Counted from the first letter of the stretch, positions 1-10,924 are shown. The stretch is 64,000 bases of DNA from 66-474 sp051961995 (GCA_051961995.1 JBQCCR010000030.1:5169-69168), one strand, 5' to 3'. The notes: generated by a model from the sequence alone, not told the origin. Numbers and translations: made by a program.

Positions 1-1359
1 GAACGAGATGCCCTGCGGTTCGTGGAAGCGCCATTCGATCGGCAATGTGCTCACCTCCCCGCTGCGCGACTGGATCGCGCGCAGGCGGTTGTTGAGCGTG
101 TCGGCGACGTAGATCGTGGCACCGTCCGCCGCGAGGCCGAGCGGATGCGCGAAGCGCGCCTGCGTGCCGATGCCGTCCTGATCGCCGGAAACATACGGCG
201 CACCCCCGGCGAGCGTGCTCAGCGAAAAATCGGACAGACGCAACTGCCGGATCGCATTGCCGGCCGCGGCGGCGATCACCAGCGAGCCCGGCAGCATGGT
301 CAGCGCACTCGGCTGGGCAAGCCGGCATTCGGCACCCTTGCCGTCGCGTACGCCGCAACGTCCGCTGCCCGCCAGCACGTCTATGCCGCGCGTGTGCAGG
401 TCAATGCGCCAGATCTGATGTTGCCCGCTGACCGCGACGTAGATGCGATCGCCCGACAGCGCGATCGCCACCGGCGCGCTGATCGCGATGCGCTGCCCCG
501 GCGGGCAATCCTGCGGCGTTTGATGGCCCGGCAGGCCGCTGCCGAGCAGCGTTTCCACCTCACCGCGCAACAGACGGATCCGCCGCACGCAATGATTGCC
601 GGTATCGGCCACGTACAGCACATCATTGGAAATCGCCAGACCCTGCGGCGCATTGAAGCCGGCGTCGGCGAGCCGGCCATCCCAGTACCCGGCGTTGCCG
701 GCCCCGAACTGACGCAGCACGCGGCCCTGGTGCGTGCATTCGAGGATGCGGTTGTGCCCGGTGTCGCTGACGTACAGCTTGTTGGCGGTCGCGAGCACGT
801 GGGCGGGGAAGCGCAGGGCCATGCGCGGCTCGGTGCGAAACGCCGCACGCGCGGAAGCGTAGTTGCGCAGATCACGCGTCGCTGCGTCCTCCAGCAATGC
901 CGCGATCGCATCATCCACGCGGCGCAACGCGCCCTCCCCGACAAAACACCCGGCAATCTCGCCCTCGCAGTCAATCAGCAGCACGCTCGGCCAGGCCCCG
1001 ATGCCGTATTGCTGCCACGCATGCCACTGCGCGTCGTTGGCGACCGGATGCCGCACGTAATTGCGATTGACCGCTTTCAGCACCGCATCATCGGATTGCT
1101 GTGCCGGATACTTCGGCGTGTGCACGCCAAGGACTGTCAGGCCGTCGTGGTACTTGTTCTCCAGTTGCCGCAGCCCCGCCTGCAGGTTGATGCAGTGGAC
1201 GCAGTCGTAGCTCCAGAAATACAGCAGCACCACGCGCCGGCGCAGCTCGGCCAGCGTGTGCGGCTCGCGCGTATTGACCCATTCCAGCGACGAGGGAAAC
1301 TCCGGGGCAAGTTGGCGCCCTTCGGGCGCCACACCGGCTTCACGGCGATCCACGATCAC
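1..1359 (-). CDS. NHLRC2-like thioredoxin-domain/NHL-repeat protein (3' end outside window)
   Basis: The frame is open from a GTG at 1359 to the window edge (453 codons), so the C-terminus is missing. Residues about 15-150 look like a thioredoxin fold with the dithiol motif YDCVHC (C53, C56) after a YFWS strand. From about residue 165 come several NHL beta-propeller blades, recognisable by recurring phrases such as YVSDTGHNRI, YVADTGNHCVRRI and YVADTLNNRLRAI. This domain order matches the NHLRC2 family; a redox-linked scaffold role is inferred. The GTG overlaps the kdsB stop (GTGA), which supports the start and indicates co-transcription with kdsB. No signal peptide is seen, so it is probably cytoplasmic. 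Confidence 0.8.
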   Translation of the reverse strand, partial: MIVDRREAGVAPEGRQLAPEFPSSLEWVNTREPHTLAELRRRVVLLYFWSYDCVHCINLQAGLRQLENKYHDGLTVLGVHTPKYPAQQSDDAVLKAVNRNYVRHPVANDAQWHAWQQYGIGAWPSVLLIDCEGEIAGCFVGEGALRRVDDAIAALLEDAATRDLRNYASARAAFRTEPRMALRFPAHVLATANKLYVSDTGHNRILECTHQGRVLRQFGAGNAGYWDGRLADAGFNAPQGLAISNDVLYVADTGNHCVRRIRLLRGEVETLLGSGLPGHQTPQDCPPGQRIAISAPVAIALSGDRIYVAVSGQHQIWRIDLHTRGIDVLAGSGRCGVRDGKGAECRLAQPSALTMLPGSLVIAAAAGNAIRQLRLSDFSLSTLAGGAPYVSGDQDGIGTQARFAHPLGLAADGATIYVADTLNNRLRAIQSRSGEVSTLPIEWRFHEPQGISF

Positions 1360-2138
1360 GCCTCGCTCCGATCGAGATGCCGTTGCGCCGCAGCGAGATC
1401 GGCTTCCGTGTCCACGCCGGGCGGAAAGGCTTCCGGCGCAATCCGCACCGCGATGGCGTGGCCATGCTCCAGCGCGCGCAATTGTTCGAGCGACTCGGCA
1501 CGTTCCAGCGGCGTGGGTGGCAGTTGCGCGAACATCCCCAGGAATCCGGCGCGATACGCATAAATGCCGATGTGGCGCAGGAACGGCGCGCCGTGCGGCA
1601 GGATTGCGCGGTCGCGCGCAAACGCATCGCGCGCCCACGGCAGCGGCGCACGCGAAAAGTACAGCGCGCGCCCGCGTGTATCGGTGACCACCTTCACGCA
1701 GTTCGGATCGAACAACTGCGCGACGTCCTCGACGGGCGTGGCCAGCGTGGCCATTGGCGCATCATCTTCGGCCAGCGCGCACGCGACCTCGCGAATGCCT
1801 GAGGCCGGCGCGAACGGTTCATCGCCTTGCAGGTTCACCACGATCGCGTCGTCCGCCCAATGCAGTTGCCGTGCGCATTCGGCCAGGCGGTCGCTGCCGG
1901 AGGCATGGTCTGCGCGGGTCATGCACACGGTGACATTCCCGCGGCCTTGCAGCGCCCCGGCCACCCGCGCGTCGTCGGTCGCGACCACTACCGCTTGCGC
2001 GCCGGCCTCCAGCGCGCACCGTACGACATGCGCGATCAGCGGTTCGCCGCCGAGCAGCCGCAGCGGCTTCCCCGGCAGACGCGTGGATGCCATGCGTGAC
2101 GGTATGGCGACAATGAACGGTGGCGGCGAAGGCGACAT
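1356..2138 (-). CDS. kdsB: 3-deoxy-manno-octulosonate cytidylyltransferase
   Basis: This enzyme activates Kdo with CTP to give CMP-Kdo for the inner core of lipopolysaccharide; it is cytoplasmic. The N-terminus carries the nucleotidyltransferase signature AIPSRMASTRLPGKPL, followed by VVVATDD and the metal/sugar region VVNLQGDEPF. LPHGAPFLRHIGIYAYR is typical of KdsB. The length (260 aa) is normal for the family. The stop overlaps the GTG start of the downstream thioredoxin/NHL gene. It is divergent from the DMT permease gene, with a gap of about 65 bp. Confidence 0.97.
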   Translation of the reverse strand: MSPSPPPFIVAIPSRMASTRLPGKPLRLLGGEPLIAHVVRCALEAGAQAVVVATDDARVAGALQGRGNVTVCMTRADHASGSDRLAECARQLHWADDAIVVNLQGDEPFAPASGIREVACALAEDDAPMATLATPVEDVAQLFDPNCVKVVTDTRGRALYFSRAPLPWARDAFARDRAILPHGAPFLRHIGIYAYRAGFLGMFAQLPPTPLERAESLEQLRALEHGHAIAVRIAPEAFPPGVDTEADLAAAQRHLDRSEA

Positions 2139-2202
2139 GATCGCGGCAGACTATCCGAGCGGCGGGCGCGCAACAACTGCACGGAACGCCTGCGGCAACA
2201 CG

Positions 2203-3171
2203 ATGCGGCTACCATTGCGCTTTGCGCCGGCCTTCATCGTGACCGACTCCGAAACATCCCTCGCCGTGCGTTCGTCCCATGTGCCCCGCGCGGCGCTGTT
2301 GATGGTCGCCAGCGCGTGCTGCTTCGGTTCGATGGCGATCGCGATCCGGCTGGCCTCGGCGCAACTGCATCCATTCGAGATCGCGTTCTTCCGTAGCGTG
2401 TTCGGGTTGCTGTTTGCGCTGCCGCTGCTGGCGCGCGCCGGCCCGCAACTGCTGCGCACGCGGCGGCTGCCGCTGTATCTGTTCCGCTGCGTGCTCGGCA
2501 CCGTCTCGATGCTGGCGGCGTTCTGGGCAATCGTGAACATGCCGATGGCCAAGGCGATCGCGCTGTCCTATTCCACGCCGCTGTTCGTCACCATCGGCGC
2601 GATCTTCGTGCTGGGCGAAATCGTGCGCGCGCGGCGTTGGAGCGCGGTGATCGCGGGCTTCATCGGGGTGCTGATGATCGTGCGCCCCGGCCTGCACGGG
2701 TACTCGCCGGCGGCACTGGTTGCGCTGCTGGCCGCACTGATGAGCGCGTGCGTCTCCATCTGCCTGAAGTTCCTCAGCCGGACCGAGGCGCCGGACACGA
2801 TCGTGATCTGGACCACGCTGCTGTGGGTGCCGCTGTCGCTGCCGGCGGCATGGCTCTATTGGCAATGGCCGCACGGCGAGACATGGCTGTTCGTGATCGC
2901 GGCGGGATTCTTCGGCACCAGCGGCCACATGTGCTGGATGCGCGCGCTGAAGATCGGCGATGTCTCGCTGCTGGCGCCGATCAGCTTCGTGCAGATGCCG
3001 ATCGTGGCGGTGCTGGCCTATTTCATGTTCGGTGAATCGCTCGACCGATGGACGGTGCTGGGCGCAGCGGTGATCTTCGCGGCAAATGCCTACATCACCC
3101 ACCGCGAGGCGCGGCTGTCGCGCACGCGGATGCGCGAAGCGCGCGCGATCGCAGGGGGCGCGGAAAGCTGA
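2203..3171 (+). CDS. EamA/DMT-family transporter
   Basis: A drug/metabolite-superfamily permease of the inner membrane. About ten hydrophobic segments form two EamA repeats. The first repeat has AFFRSVFGLLFALPLL and KAIALSYSTPLF; the second has the paired motif GHMCWMRALKIGDVSLLAPI near the C-terminus. About 322 aa from the ATG at 2203, normal for the family. A GTG at 2239 (310 aa) is an equally possible start, since no clear Shine-Dalgarno separates them. The substrate cannot be read from the sequence. The gene stands alone between the divergent kdsB and the convergent DUF1272 gene. Confidence 0.88.
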   Translation: MRLPLRFAPAFIVTDSETSLAVRSSHVPRAALLMVASACCFGSMAIAIRLASAQLHPFEIAFFRSVFGLLFALPLLARAGPQLLRTRRLPLYLFRCVLGTVSMLAAFWAIVNMPMAKAIALSYSTPLFVTIGAIFVLGEIVRARRWSAVIAGFIGVLMIVRPGLHGYSPAALVALLAALMSACVSICLKFLSRTEAPDTIVIWTTLLWVPLSLPAAWLYWQWPHGETWLFVIAAGFFGTSGHMCWMRALKIGDVSLLAPISFVQMPIVAVLAYFMFGESLDRWTVLGAAVIFAANAYITHREARLSRTRMREARAIAGGAES

Positions 3172-3196
3172 GCCGCGCGCAGGCGCGCGCCATCGG

Positions 3197-3385
3197 TCAA
3201 TCTCCGTCGCGGTCCGGAGGGCGCGGCCGCCGCACCAGTTCGCCGCCGCAATTGGGACAGACGTAATCCATCTCGTCGCTGCAATCGGCGCAGAAGGTGC
3301 ACTCGTGGGTGCAGATGTAGGCCTCGCCTTCCTTCGCGGTCGGCGCGTGGCAACGTTCGCATTCAGGACGCATTTCCAGAGCCAT
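3197..3385 (-). CDS. DUF1272 zinc-ribbon-like small protein
   Basis: A 62-aa cysteine-rich protein starting MALEMRPECERCHAP, the hallmark of DUF1272. Nine cysteines occur in CxxC-type pairs (CERC, CTHECTFCADC, CPNC), suggesting one or two structural zinc sites. The ATG at 3385 is preceded by a good purine-rich Shine-Dalgarno (GAGGGGAG). It lies 14 bp downstream of the ispG stop on the same strand, so it is probably co-transcribed. The molecular function of the family is not known. Confidence 0.85.
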   Translation of the reverse strand: MALEMRPECERCHAPTAKEGEAYICTHECTFCADCSDEMDYVCPNCGGELVRRPRPPDRDGD

Positions 3386-3399
3386 CGCACTCCCCTCGG

Positions 3400-4635
3400 T
3401 CAAACCCGCGTGGCGTACTTCTTCGCCACGTAATCCTCCACGATGCCGACGAACTCCTGCGCGATGTTCTCGCCGCGCAAGGTCATTGCCTTCCTGCCGT
3501 CAATGAACACCGGCGCGGCCGGCGCCTCGCCGCTGCCCGGCAGCGAAATGCCGATGTCCGCGTGCTTGGATTCGCCGGGGCCGTTCACCACGCAGCCCAT
3601 CACCGCCAGCGTGAGGTTCTCCACGCCGTCGTATTTCACGCGCCATTCCGGCATCTTCGCACGCACGTGTTCCTGCACCACCTTCGCCAGCTCCTGGAAG
3701 AACTCCGACGTGGTGCGTCCGCAGCCGGGGCAGGCCGTGACAAGCGGCGTGAACGCGCGCAGGCCCATGGTCTGCAACAGTTCCTGCGCAACGATGACCT
3801 CGGCCGTACGTGACTGGCCGGGCTCGGGCGTCAGCGAAATGCGGATGGTGTCGCCGATGCCTTCCTGCAGCAGCACGGCGAGCGCGGCGCTGGAAGCGAC
3901 GATGCCTTTGGAACCCATGCCGGCTTCGGTCAGGCCCAGGTGCAATGCATATTCGCAGCGCGCGGCCAAATCACGATAGACGGCGATCAGCTCCTGCACC
4001 CCGGAGACCTTGCAGGAGAGGATGATGCGGTCGCGCGGCAGCCCGAGTTCTTCCGCGCGCGCGGCCGAATCCAGCGCCGAGCGGATCAGCGCCTCGCGCG
4101 CCACGTGCGCGGCATCCCATGGTTCCGCACGCGCGTGGTTCTCGTCCATCAATGTCGCCAGCAATGACTGATCGAGTGAGCCCCAGTTGGCGCCGATGCG
4201 CACCGGCTTGCCATACTGGAGTGCCAGCTCGATGATCGAGGCAAACTGCGTATCGCGCTTCTTGCCGAAACCGACATTGCCGGGATTGATGCGGTATTTC
4301 GCCAGCGCTTCGGCGGCCGCGGGTTCATCGTGCAGCAGTTGATGGCCGTTGTAGTGGAAGTCGCCGATCAGCGGCACGTCCACGCCCATCAGGTCCAGCC
4401 GTTCGCGGATGCGCGGCACCGCGGCCGCAGCGTCGGCGGTGTTGACGGTGATGCGCACCAGTTCCGAACCCGCGCGCGCGAGTTCCGCAACTTGTTTCGC
4501 GGTCGCCACGACATCGGCGGTGTCGGTGTTGGTCATGGACTGCACCACCACCGGCGCGTTGCCGCCGACCCGCACGCGACCGATGCTCACGCCGATGCTT
4601 TGCCGGCGAGGAAAAGGCGAAGCGGTCACCGACAT
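3400..4635 (-). CDS. ispG: 4-hydroxy-3-methylbut-2-en-1-yl diphosphate synthase (flavodoxin/ferredoxin type)
   Basis: Catalyses the penultimate MEP-pathway step, converting MEcPP to HMBPP with a [4Fe-4S] cluster. The start VTASPFPRRQSIGVSIGRV and VVVQSMTNTDTADV are typical IspG. The cluster ligands are visible as CPGCGR (C302, C305) and MGCVVNGPGE (C348), with the conserved glutamate E355 just after the third cysteine. 411 aa fits the proteobacterial short form. The frame is open upstream, but conserved sequence begins at the ATG at 4635. It sits 17 bp downstream of the PilZ-like gene on the same strand. Confidence 0.97.
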   Translation of the reverse strand: MSVTASPFPRRQSIGVSIGRVRVGGNAPVVVQSMTNTDTADVVATAKQVAELARAGSELVRITVNTADAAAAVPRIRERLDLMGVDVPLIGDFHYNGHQLLHDEPAAAEALAKYRINPGNVGFGKKRDTQFASIIELALQYGKPVRIGANWGSLDQSLLATLMDENHARAEPWDAAHVAREALIRSALDSAARAEELGLPRDRIILSCKVSGVQELIAVYRDLAARCEYALHLGLTEAGMGSKGIVASSAALAVLLQEGIGDTIRISLTPEPGQSRTAEVIVAQELLQTMGLRAFTPLVTACPGCGRTTSEFFQELAKVVQEHVRAKMPEWRVKYDGVENLTLAVMGCVVNGPGESKHADIGISLPGSGEAPAAPVFIDGRKAMTLRGENIAQEFVGIVEDYVAKKYATRV

Positions 4636-4652
4636 GATGCTGGGCTGTGTGC

Positions 4653-6362
4653 TCAATGCGCCGGAGCGGCAAGGTTTGACGCGAACGCGTCGTCCTCGCC
4701 ACCGGAAGTGGTTTCCGCGCCGGCGATCGAGACGCGAAAATAAGCCGGGCTGATTTCCTCGACCGCGCTCACCGGGTGTTCGCGCACGGTCGGCCGCGAA
4801 GCCCAATTGGCCGGGTCCGCGGGCACGGTCAGCTCGATGGCGGTGGCACGCTGATCGAACAAATGCGCGACCAGCAGCGAGGTCGCGCCACTCTTCCGGT
4901 CCACCATCGCGACCGCGCGCTGCGGAGCGCGCAATTCGTCCCCTCCGATGGAAAGCCGCACACCCGCGGCATGCGCCCGGCGCGCCAGCAGTTCAATGCC
5001 GGCGAAGACGCTTTCCCCGTCGGTGCGCAGCCAGCGGATCAGGCCAACCATCCACTCCTGCGTCTCGCCCTCCTCGGCCGGCGGCGCGAGCCCGATCAGT
5101 TCGCCGACGCGCACGCGCAGCGCGGCGCCGGTGGTCTGCAGTTGGAGGCGATAACCGCCGAGGCTCTGGTCGAGTACTTGCGCGGACAGCACCTGCGGAC
5201 GGGTGTTGTCGGCGGCCGAGGTCCACGAGGCGGCGTGCTCGCGCGAGGTGAGCGCGATGGTGTTGCCGCGGATACGCTGCATGAACGTACTGAAGTCGTG
5301 GTTGCCGGCCAGCACGAAATGCACCGCATGCAATCCAACCACCCCATCCAGCGAATGTCCCGCGCCCAGCCTTGCGAAGCCCCGCTCGGCTGCACCGGCC
5401 CAGCTCGAGCGCAGCCGGTGCAGGAATGCGATCGGCACTTCCACCGACGCGCCGCCGCGCTGGCGGAAACTCAGCCGCTCGATGCCGGGCGGCTGCAGCG
5501 CGGCGTAGTCTTCGAGGAAGCGCTTCAGCGGCGCCAGGTCCACCGCGAAAATGCCGCCCTGCGCCAGGGCGCGTTCTTCCGGCACGTAACCCGGGCCGTC
5601 GTCGCTGTTCTCGTCCACCGCGATCGCCGCGCCCTCTGCCGAGCCCAGAGCGCAATACGGTGCGAAGCAGCGCGTGAGCAGCCAGGCTTCGCGCAACTCG
5701 CGCGCGGAGAAGCGATACGGGTTGGAGAGCGCCAGCAACAGCGCGTGGGCATAAGCCTGGCGCGCATCCAGCTCGGCGCCGTCGGGCAGCGCGTCGGCGA
5801 CCGACTTGTCGGCCACGTTGATCTGCTGCGCAAAACGATGCACCGCGTGCAGTCGTCGCCAGGCGCCCGCCGGCGGTGTGCGATACAACCGGTACGACCA
5901 CTGCAGGACAAGGCCCAGATGCGAGAGCGCGCGCACCGCCGCGATCGCCGCGGCCTTGCTCTTGAACATCGTCAGCTTGCCCTCCGGCGCGCACAATTCA
6001 TGCAGCGCCAGGGCGTAGTTGCGTGCCAGCCCGCGATGGAACGCCCACACGGTTTCGACCAGCTTTTCCTTGGCCGCCGGCAGAGGGTGCGACTCCACTC
6101 CCAGCTGCTGCTCGATGCCCTCGCACAAAGCCGCGACCGGCGCGCGCAATGCCTCCAGCGCATCGATGCGCTCGCCGACCGGCCAGCGCGTGGCCGGCAT
6201 GGCATCCAGCACGGCGCCGACATCCCGCGCCGCCTGCGCCGGATTCGCCATCGGCAGGTGCTCGACGAATTCGCGCATCGCCCGCGCACCGGCAATCTGG
6301 CCGCGCTCGGGTGACGCCCGTGCAGGCAGATCTTCGATAAGGCGCGCGTAGCTGTCGTTCAT
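4653..6362 (-). CDS. Large PilZ-like domain protein of unknown function
   Basis: A 569-aa cytoplasmic protein with no signal peptide or membrane segment. The first ~380 residues are helical and I do not recognise them. Residues about 395-500 look PilZ-like: LDQSLGGYRLQL recalls the D/N-x-S-x-x-G strand of c-di-GMP binding PilZ domains, and VGLIRWLR followed by FAGIELL recalls their closing strands. The arginine cluster that normally precedes this motif is not obvious, so c-di-GMP binding is uncertain. It is directly upstream of ispG. I infer a regulatory role, possibly in surface motility or envelope control. Confidence 0.6.
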   Translation of the reverse strand: MNDSYARLIEDLPARASPERGQIAGARAMREFVEHLPMANPAQAARDVGAVLDAMPATRWPVGERIDALEALRAPVAALCEGIEQQLGVESHPLPAAKEKLVETVWAFHRGLARNYALALHELCAPEGKLTMFKSKAAAIAAVRALSHLGLVLQWSYRLYRTPPAGAWRRLHAVHRFAQQINVADKSVADALPDGAELDARQAYAHALLLALSNPYRFSARELREAWLLTRCFAPYCALGSAEGAAIAVDENSDDGPGYVPEERALAQGGIFAVDLAPLKRFLEDYAALQPPGIERLSFRQRGGASVEVPIAFLHRLRSSWAGAAERGFARLGAGHSLDGVVGLHAVHFVLAGNHDFSTFMQRIRGNTIALTSREHAASWTSAADNTRPQVLSAQVLDQSLGGYRLQLQTTGAALRVRVGELIGLAPPAEEGETQEWMVGLIRWLRTDGESVFAGIELLARRAHAAGVRLSIGGDELRAPQRAVAMVDRKSGATSLLVAHLFDQRATAIELTVPADPANWASRPTVREHPVSAVEEISPAYFRVSIAGAETTSGGEDDAFASNLAAPAH

Positions 6363-6534
6363 TTCAAGTTCTCAATACGGCGCGTGTTCGACAACCGCTC
6401 CAAACTTCCGCATACGATGCCCCCGCATCGCACAAGCACGGCAGCTTTGACCGGAGCTGGCATTCTACCCCTATCCATCCGGCCCGGTGCGGTTCTTCCA
6501 CGGCCCACTCATCATGCCGCGATAGACTGCGCAA

Positions 6535-7980
<1,446 letters not shown>

Positions 7981-7981
7981 A

Positions 7982-9346
7982 ATGAGCGAAGACACCCCCC
8001 AATACGAAACCCGCCGGGAGATCCTGACCCCCTCCTCGCTCAACCGGCTGGCACGCGACCTGATCGAGGATGCGCTGCCGCTGATCTGGATCGAGGGCGA
8101 GCTGTCCAACGTCTCGCGGCCGGCTTCAGGGCATCTGTATTTCACGCTGAAGGATTCGGCCGCGCAGGTGCGCTGCGCGATGTTCAAGCCGCGCAGCACC
8201 TGGCTTCGGTTCAAGCCGGCCGATGGCGCGCACGTGCTGGCGCGCGCCCGGGTGAGCCTTTACGAGGCGCGCGGCGAATTCCAGTTGATCGTCGAGCACA
8301 TGGAGGAAGCCGGCGAAGGCGCGTTGCGCCGCGCGTTCGAATTGCTGAAGGCGAAGTTGCAGGCGGAAGGTCTGTTCGACGCGCAGCGCAAGCGCGCGCT
8401 GCCGCGCTATCCGCGCCGCATCGGCGTGATCACCTCGGCCACGGGCGCGGCGATCCGCGACGTGCTGAGCGTCGCGCGCCGGCGCTGCCCGCTCACCGAA
8501 ATCGAAATCCTGCCGGTGCCGGTGCAGGGTCGCGAGGCGCCGGTGGCGATCGTGGCGATGTTGCAGGCGGCATCGCGCAGCGCGCGTCACGACGTGCTGC
8601 TGCTGACCCGCGGCGGCGGCTCGCTGGAAGACCTGATCGCGTTCAACGACGAAGGCGTCGCCCGCGCGGTGGCGGCCAGCGCGGTGCCGGTGGTGTGCGC
8701 GGTCGGACACGAAGTGGATTTCTCGATTGCGGATTTCGTCGCCGACTTGCGTGCGCCCACGCCCTCGGCCGCTGCCGAATTGCTGCTGCCGGATTCGGAT
8801 GTCTTGTCGCGCATGCTGAGGCAACACCGCGCGCGCATTACCCACGCGTGGAATCGTCGCCAACACGCCGCGATCCAGCGCCTCGACCATTTGCACGCGC
8901 GGTTGCTCGGACGCGCGCCGCAGCAGCGGCTGGCCGCCGGGCGCGAACGCCTGCTCGCACTGCGCGCGCGCATGCAGCGTTGTTCTTCGGCGCGATTGGA
9001 ATCAGCTCGCGCTCGCGCGCGTCACGCGGCGGCACGGTTGCAATTGGCACGCCCGGCGCGACGACTGCCCGTGTTGTCACGCGATTTGCATCGCCTGCGC
9101 CGACGTCTGCTGGCAGTGTGGGCACAGTCTGCGCAACGCGACACGCGGCGCGTCGCGGCACTTGCCCGCGCATTGCAGGCGGTCAGTCCCTTGAACGTCT
9201 TGCAGCGCGGCTATGCGATCCTGTTCGATCCAGACGGGACAGTGTTGCGTTCCGTGAAAGGCGCCGTGCCGGGCATGGGGGTCACCGCGCGACTGCAGGA
9301 TGGTGAGCTGGCGCTCCAGGTACGCGATGTGCCCGCAGGCAAGTGA
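7982..9346 (+). CDS. xseA: Exodeoxyribonuclease VII large subunit
   Basis: Catalytic subunit of exonuclease VII, which degrades single-stranded DNA to oligonucleotides. An N-terminal OB-fold (LPLIWIEGELSNVSRPASGH, FTLKDSAAQVRCAMF) is followed by the nuclease core with YPRRIGVITSATGAAIRDV, TRGGGSLEDLIAFNDE and VVCAVGHEVDFSIADFVAD. A long arginine-rich helical region follows, then the C-terminal LQRGYAIL segment. 454 aa, normal length. The small subunit xseB is not adjacent. Confidence 0.96.
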   Translation: MSEDTPQYETRREILTPSSLNRLARDLIEDALPLIWIEGELSNVSRPASGHLYFTLKDSAAQVRCAMFKPRSTWLRFKPADGAHVLARARVSLYEARGEFQLIVEHMEEAGEGALRRAFELLKAKLQAEGLFDAQRKRALPRYPRRIGVITSATGAAIRDVLSVARRRCPLTEIEILPVPVQGREAPVAIVAMLQAASRSARHDVLLLTRGGGSLEDLIAFNDEGVARAVAASAVPVVCAVGHEVDFSIADFVADLRAPTPSAAAELLLPDSDVLSRMLRQHRARITHAWNRRQHAAIQRLDHLHARLLGRAPQQRLAAGRERLLALRARMQRCSSARLESARARARHAAARLQLARPARRLPVLSRDLHRLRRRLLAVWAQSAQRDTRRVAALARALQAVSPLNVLQRGYAILFDPDGTVLRSVKGAVPGMGVTARLQDGELALQVRDVPAGK

Positions 9347-9356
9347 TTTTCCTGCG

Positions 9357-9435
9357 CGTCACCCCGGCGAAAAGCCCGGCGACTTTCTCAAGGCGCGATT
9401 TAGAGGCACCGGGTCCGGTTTGCGCCGGAATGACG
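9357..9435. repeat. Imperfect inverted repeat (intergenic)
   Basis: The left arm starts CGTCACCCCGGCGAAAAGCCC and the right arm ends with the near-complement GGGTCCGGTTTGCGCCGGAATGACG, with about 30 bp between. This architecture is common as a dispersed element in xanthomonad genomes. It fills the gap between xseA and the aldehyde dehydrogenase gene and could form a transcript hairpin. I see only one full copy in this window. Confidence 0.6.
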
Positions 9436-9449
9436 ACGACTGGAGAGCG

Positions 9450-10889
9450 ATGATGAAACTCAAGGACCGCTATCCCTACTACCTCGCCAATCAAGCGCGG
9501 CAACCGAACTCGGATTTGCCGGTGCTGGACAAATATTCCGGCGAGGTCGCCACGCGTGTGGCGCTGGCCGACGCGGCCGCGATCGAGCGCGCGATTGCCG
9601 CCGCCGCGCAAGCCGCCGCACCGATGGCGGCCCTGACGCCGTATGAACGACGCGCGGTGCTGGAGCATTGCATCGCGCGCATGGCCGAGCGCAAGGATGA
9701 ACTGGCGTTCGCGTTGTGCGTGGAAGCCGGCAAGCCGATCAAGGATGCGCAAGGCGAGGTGACGCGCCTGCTGGACACCTTCCGTATCGCCGCCGACGAG
9801 TCCGTGCGCGCCGATGGCGAGATCATCAATCTTGAAATCTCGCCGCGCACGCGCGGCTATCGCGGTTTCGTCAAGCGTGTCCCGCTGGGGCCGTGCTCGT
9901 TCATCACGCCGTTCAATTTTCCGCTGAACCTGGTCGCGCACAAGGTCGCGCCGGCCATCGCGGCGGGCTGCCCGTTCGTGCTGAAGCCCTCCGAGAAAAC
10001 ACCGATCGGGGCGCTGATCATCGGCGAGGCGTTGGCGGAAACCGATCTGCCGCAAGGCGCGTTCTCGATCCTTCCCTGCAAGGTTGAAGATGCGGACCCA
10101 TTCGTGGAAGACGAGCGGCTGAAGCTGCTGTCATTCACCGGTGGCCAGATCGGCTGGCAGTTGAAGGCGCGTGCCGGCCGCAAGAAAGTCGTGCTGGAGC
10201 TGGGCGGCAATGCGGCGTGCATCGTGGATGCGGACCAGCGCGAGCGGCTGGACTTCGTCATCGAGCGGCTGATCTCCGGCAGCTTCTACCAATCCGGGCA
10301 AAGCTGCATCAAGGTGCAGCGGATCCTGATCCACGCCTCGCTGTACGAGGAAGTGAAGCAGCGCTTCGTCGCCGCCACGCAGAAGCTGAAAGCCGGCGAT
10401 CCGAAGGACCCTGGAACGTTCCTCGGTCCGATGATCGACGAGGCCGCGGCGAAGCGGCTGGAAAGCTGGATCAACGAAGCGGAACAGGCCGGGGCGAAAC
10501 TCCTGTGCGGCGGCGAGCGTCACGGCAACATGCTCCAGGCCACGGTGCTGGAGAACGTACCGAACGACGCGAAGCTGTCCTGCATGGAAGCCTTCGGCCC
10601 GGTCACCGTGCTGGCGGAGTTCGCGAAATTTGACGAAGCCCTGGACGCGGTCAACGCCTCCGATTACGGCCTGCAGGCCGGCGTATTCACCGGTCATCTG
10701 GATCACGCGATGCGCGCGTGGGACACGCTGGTGGAAGGCGGCGTGATCGTCGGCGACATCCCGAGCTTCCGCGTGGACAACATGCCCTACGGCGGCGTGA
10801 AGCTCTCGGGTTCCGGTCGCGAAGGCGTGCGCTACGCGATGGAAGACATGAGTGAAGCGCGGCTGCTGGTGATCCGCGATCCATCGTGA
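9450..10889 (+). CDS. NAD(P)-dependent aldehyde dehydrogenase
   Basis: Oxidises an aldehyde to an acid or acyl product; cytoplasmic. All ALDH landmarks are present: PFNFPLN (N156), the coenzyme stretch AGCPFVLKPSEKTPI, FTGG, the general base in ELGGNA (E250), the nucleophile in SGQSCIKVQR (C286), and EAFGPV. The SGQSC(I/V) context resembles the lactaldehyde/glyceraldehyde-type subfamily more than betaine-type enzymes, but the substrate is not certain. About 479 aa from the tandem ATGs at 9450/9453, preceded by GGAGAG. Confidence 0.92.
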   Translation: MMKLKDRYPYYLANQARQPNSDLPVLDKYSGEVATRVALADAAAIERAIAAAAQAAAPMAALTPYERRAVLEHCIARMAERKDELAFALCVEAGKPIKDAQGEVTRLLDTFRIAADESVRADGEIINLEISPRTRGYRGFVKRVPLGPCSFITPFNFPLNLVAHKVAPAIAAGCPFVLKPSEKTPIGALIIGEALAETDLPQGAFSILPCKVEDADPFVEDERLKLLSFTGGQIGWQLKARAGRKKVVLELGGNAACIVDADQRERLDFVIERLISGSFYQSGQSCIKVQRILIHASLYEEVKQRFVAATQKLKAGDPKDPGTFLGPMIDEAAAKRLESWINEAEQAGAKLLCGGERHGNMLQATVLENVPNDAKLSCMEAFGPVTVLAEFAKFDEALDAVNASDYGLQAGVFTGHLDHAMRAWDTLVEGGVIVGDIPSFRVDNMPYGGVKLSGSGREGVRYAMEDMSEARLLVIRDPS

Positions 10890-10924
10890 TTTCGAAAAGC
10901 CGGTTGGAACCCGCCCCCTCCGAT

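Noticed and set aside
22..1563. 513-aa plus-strand reading frame at the window start
   Set aside because: It is rich in Arg/Ala/His with no domain, while the opposite strand encodes a recognisable thioredoxin/NHL protein and kdsB through the same bases. High GC leaves long antisense frames open.
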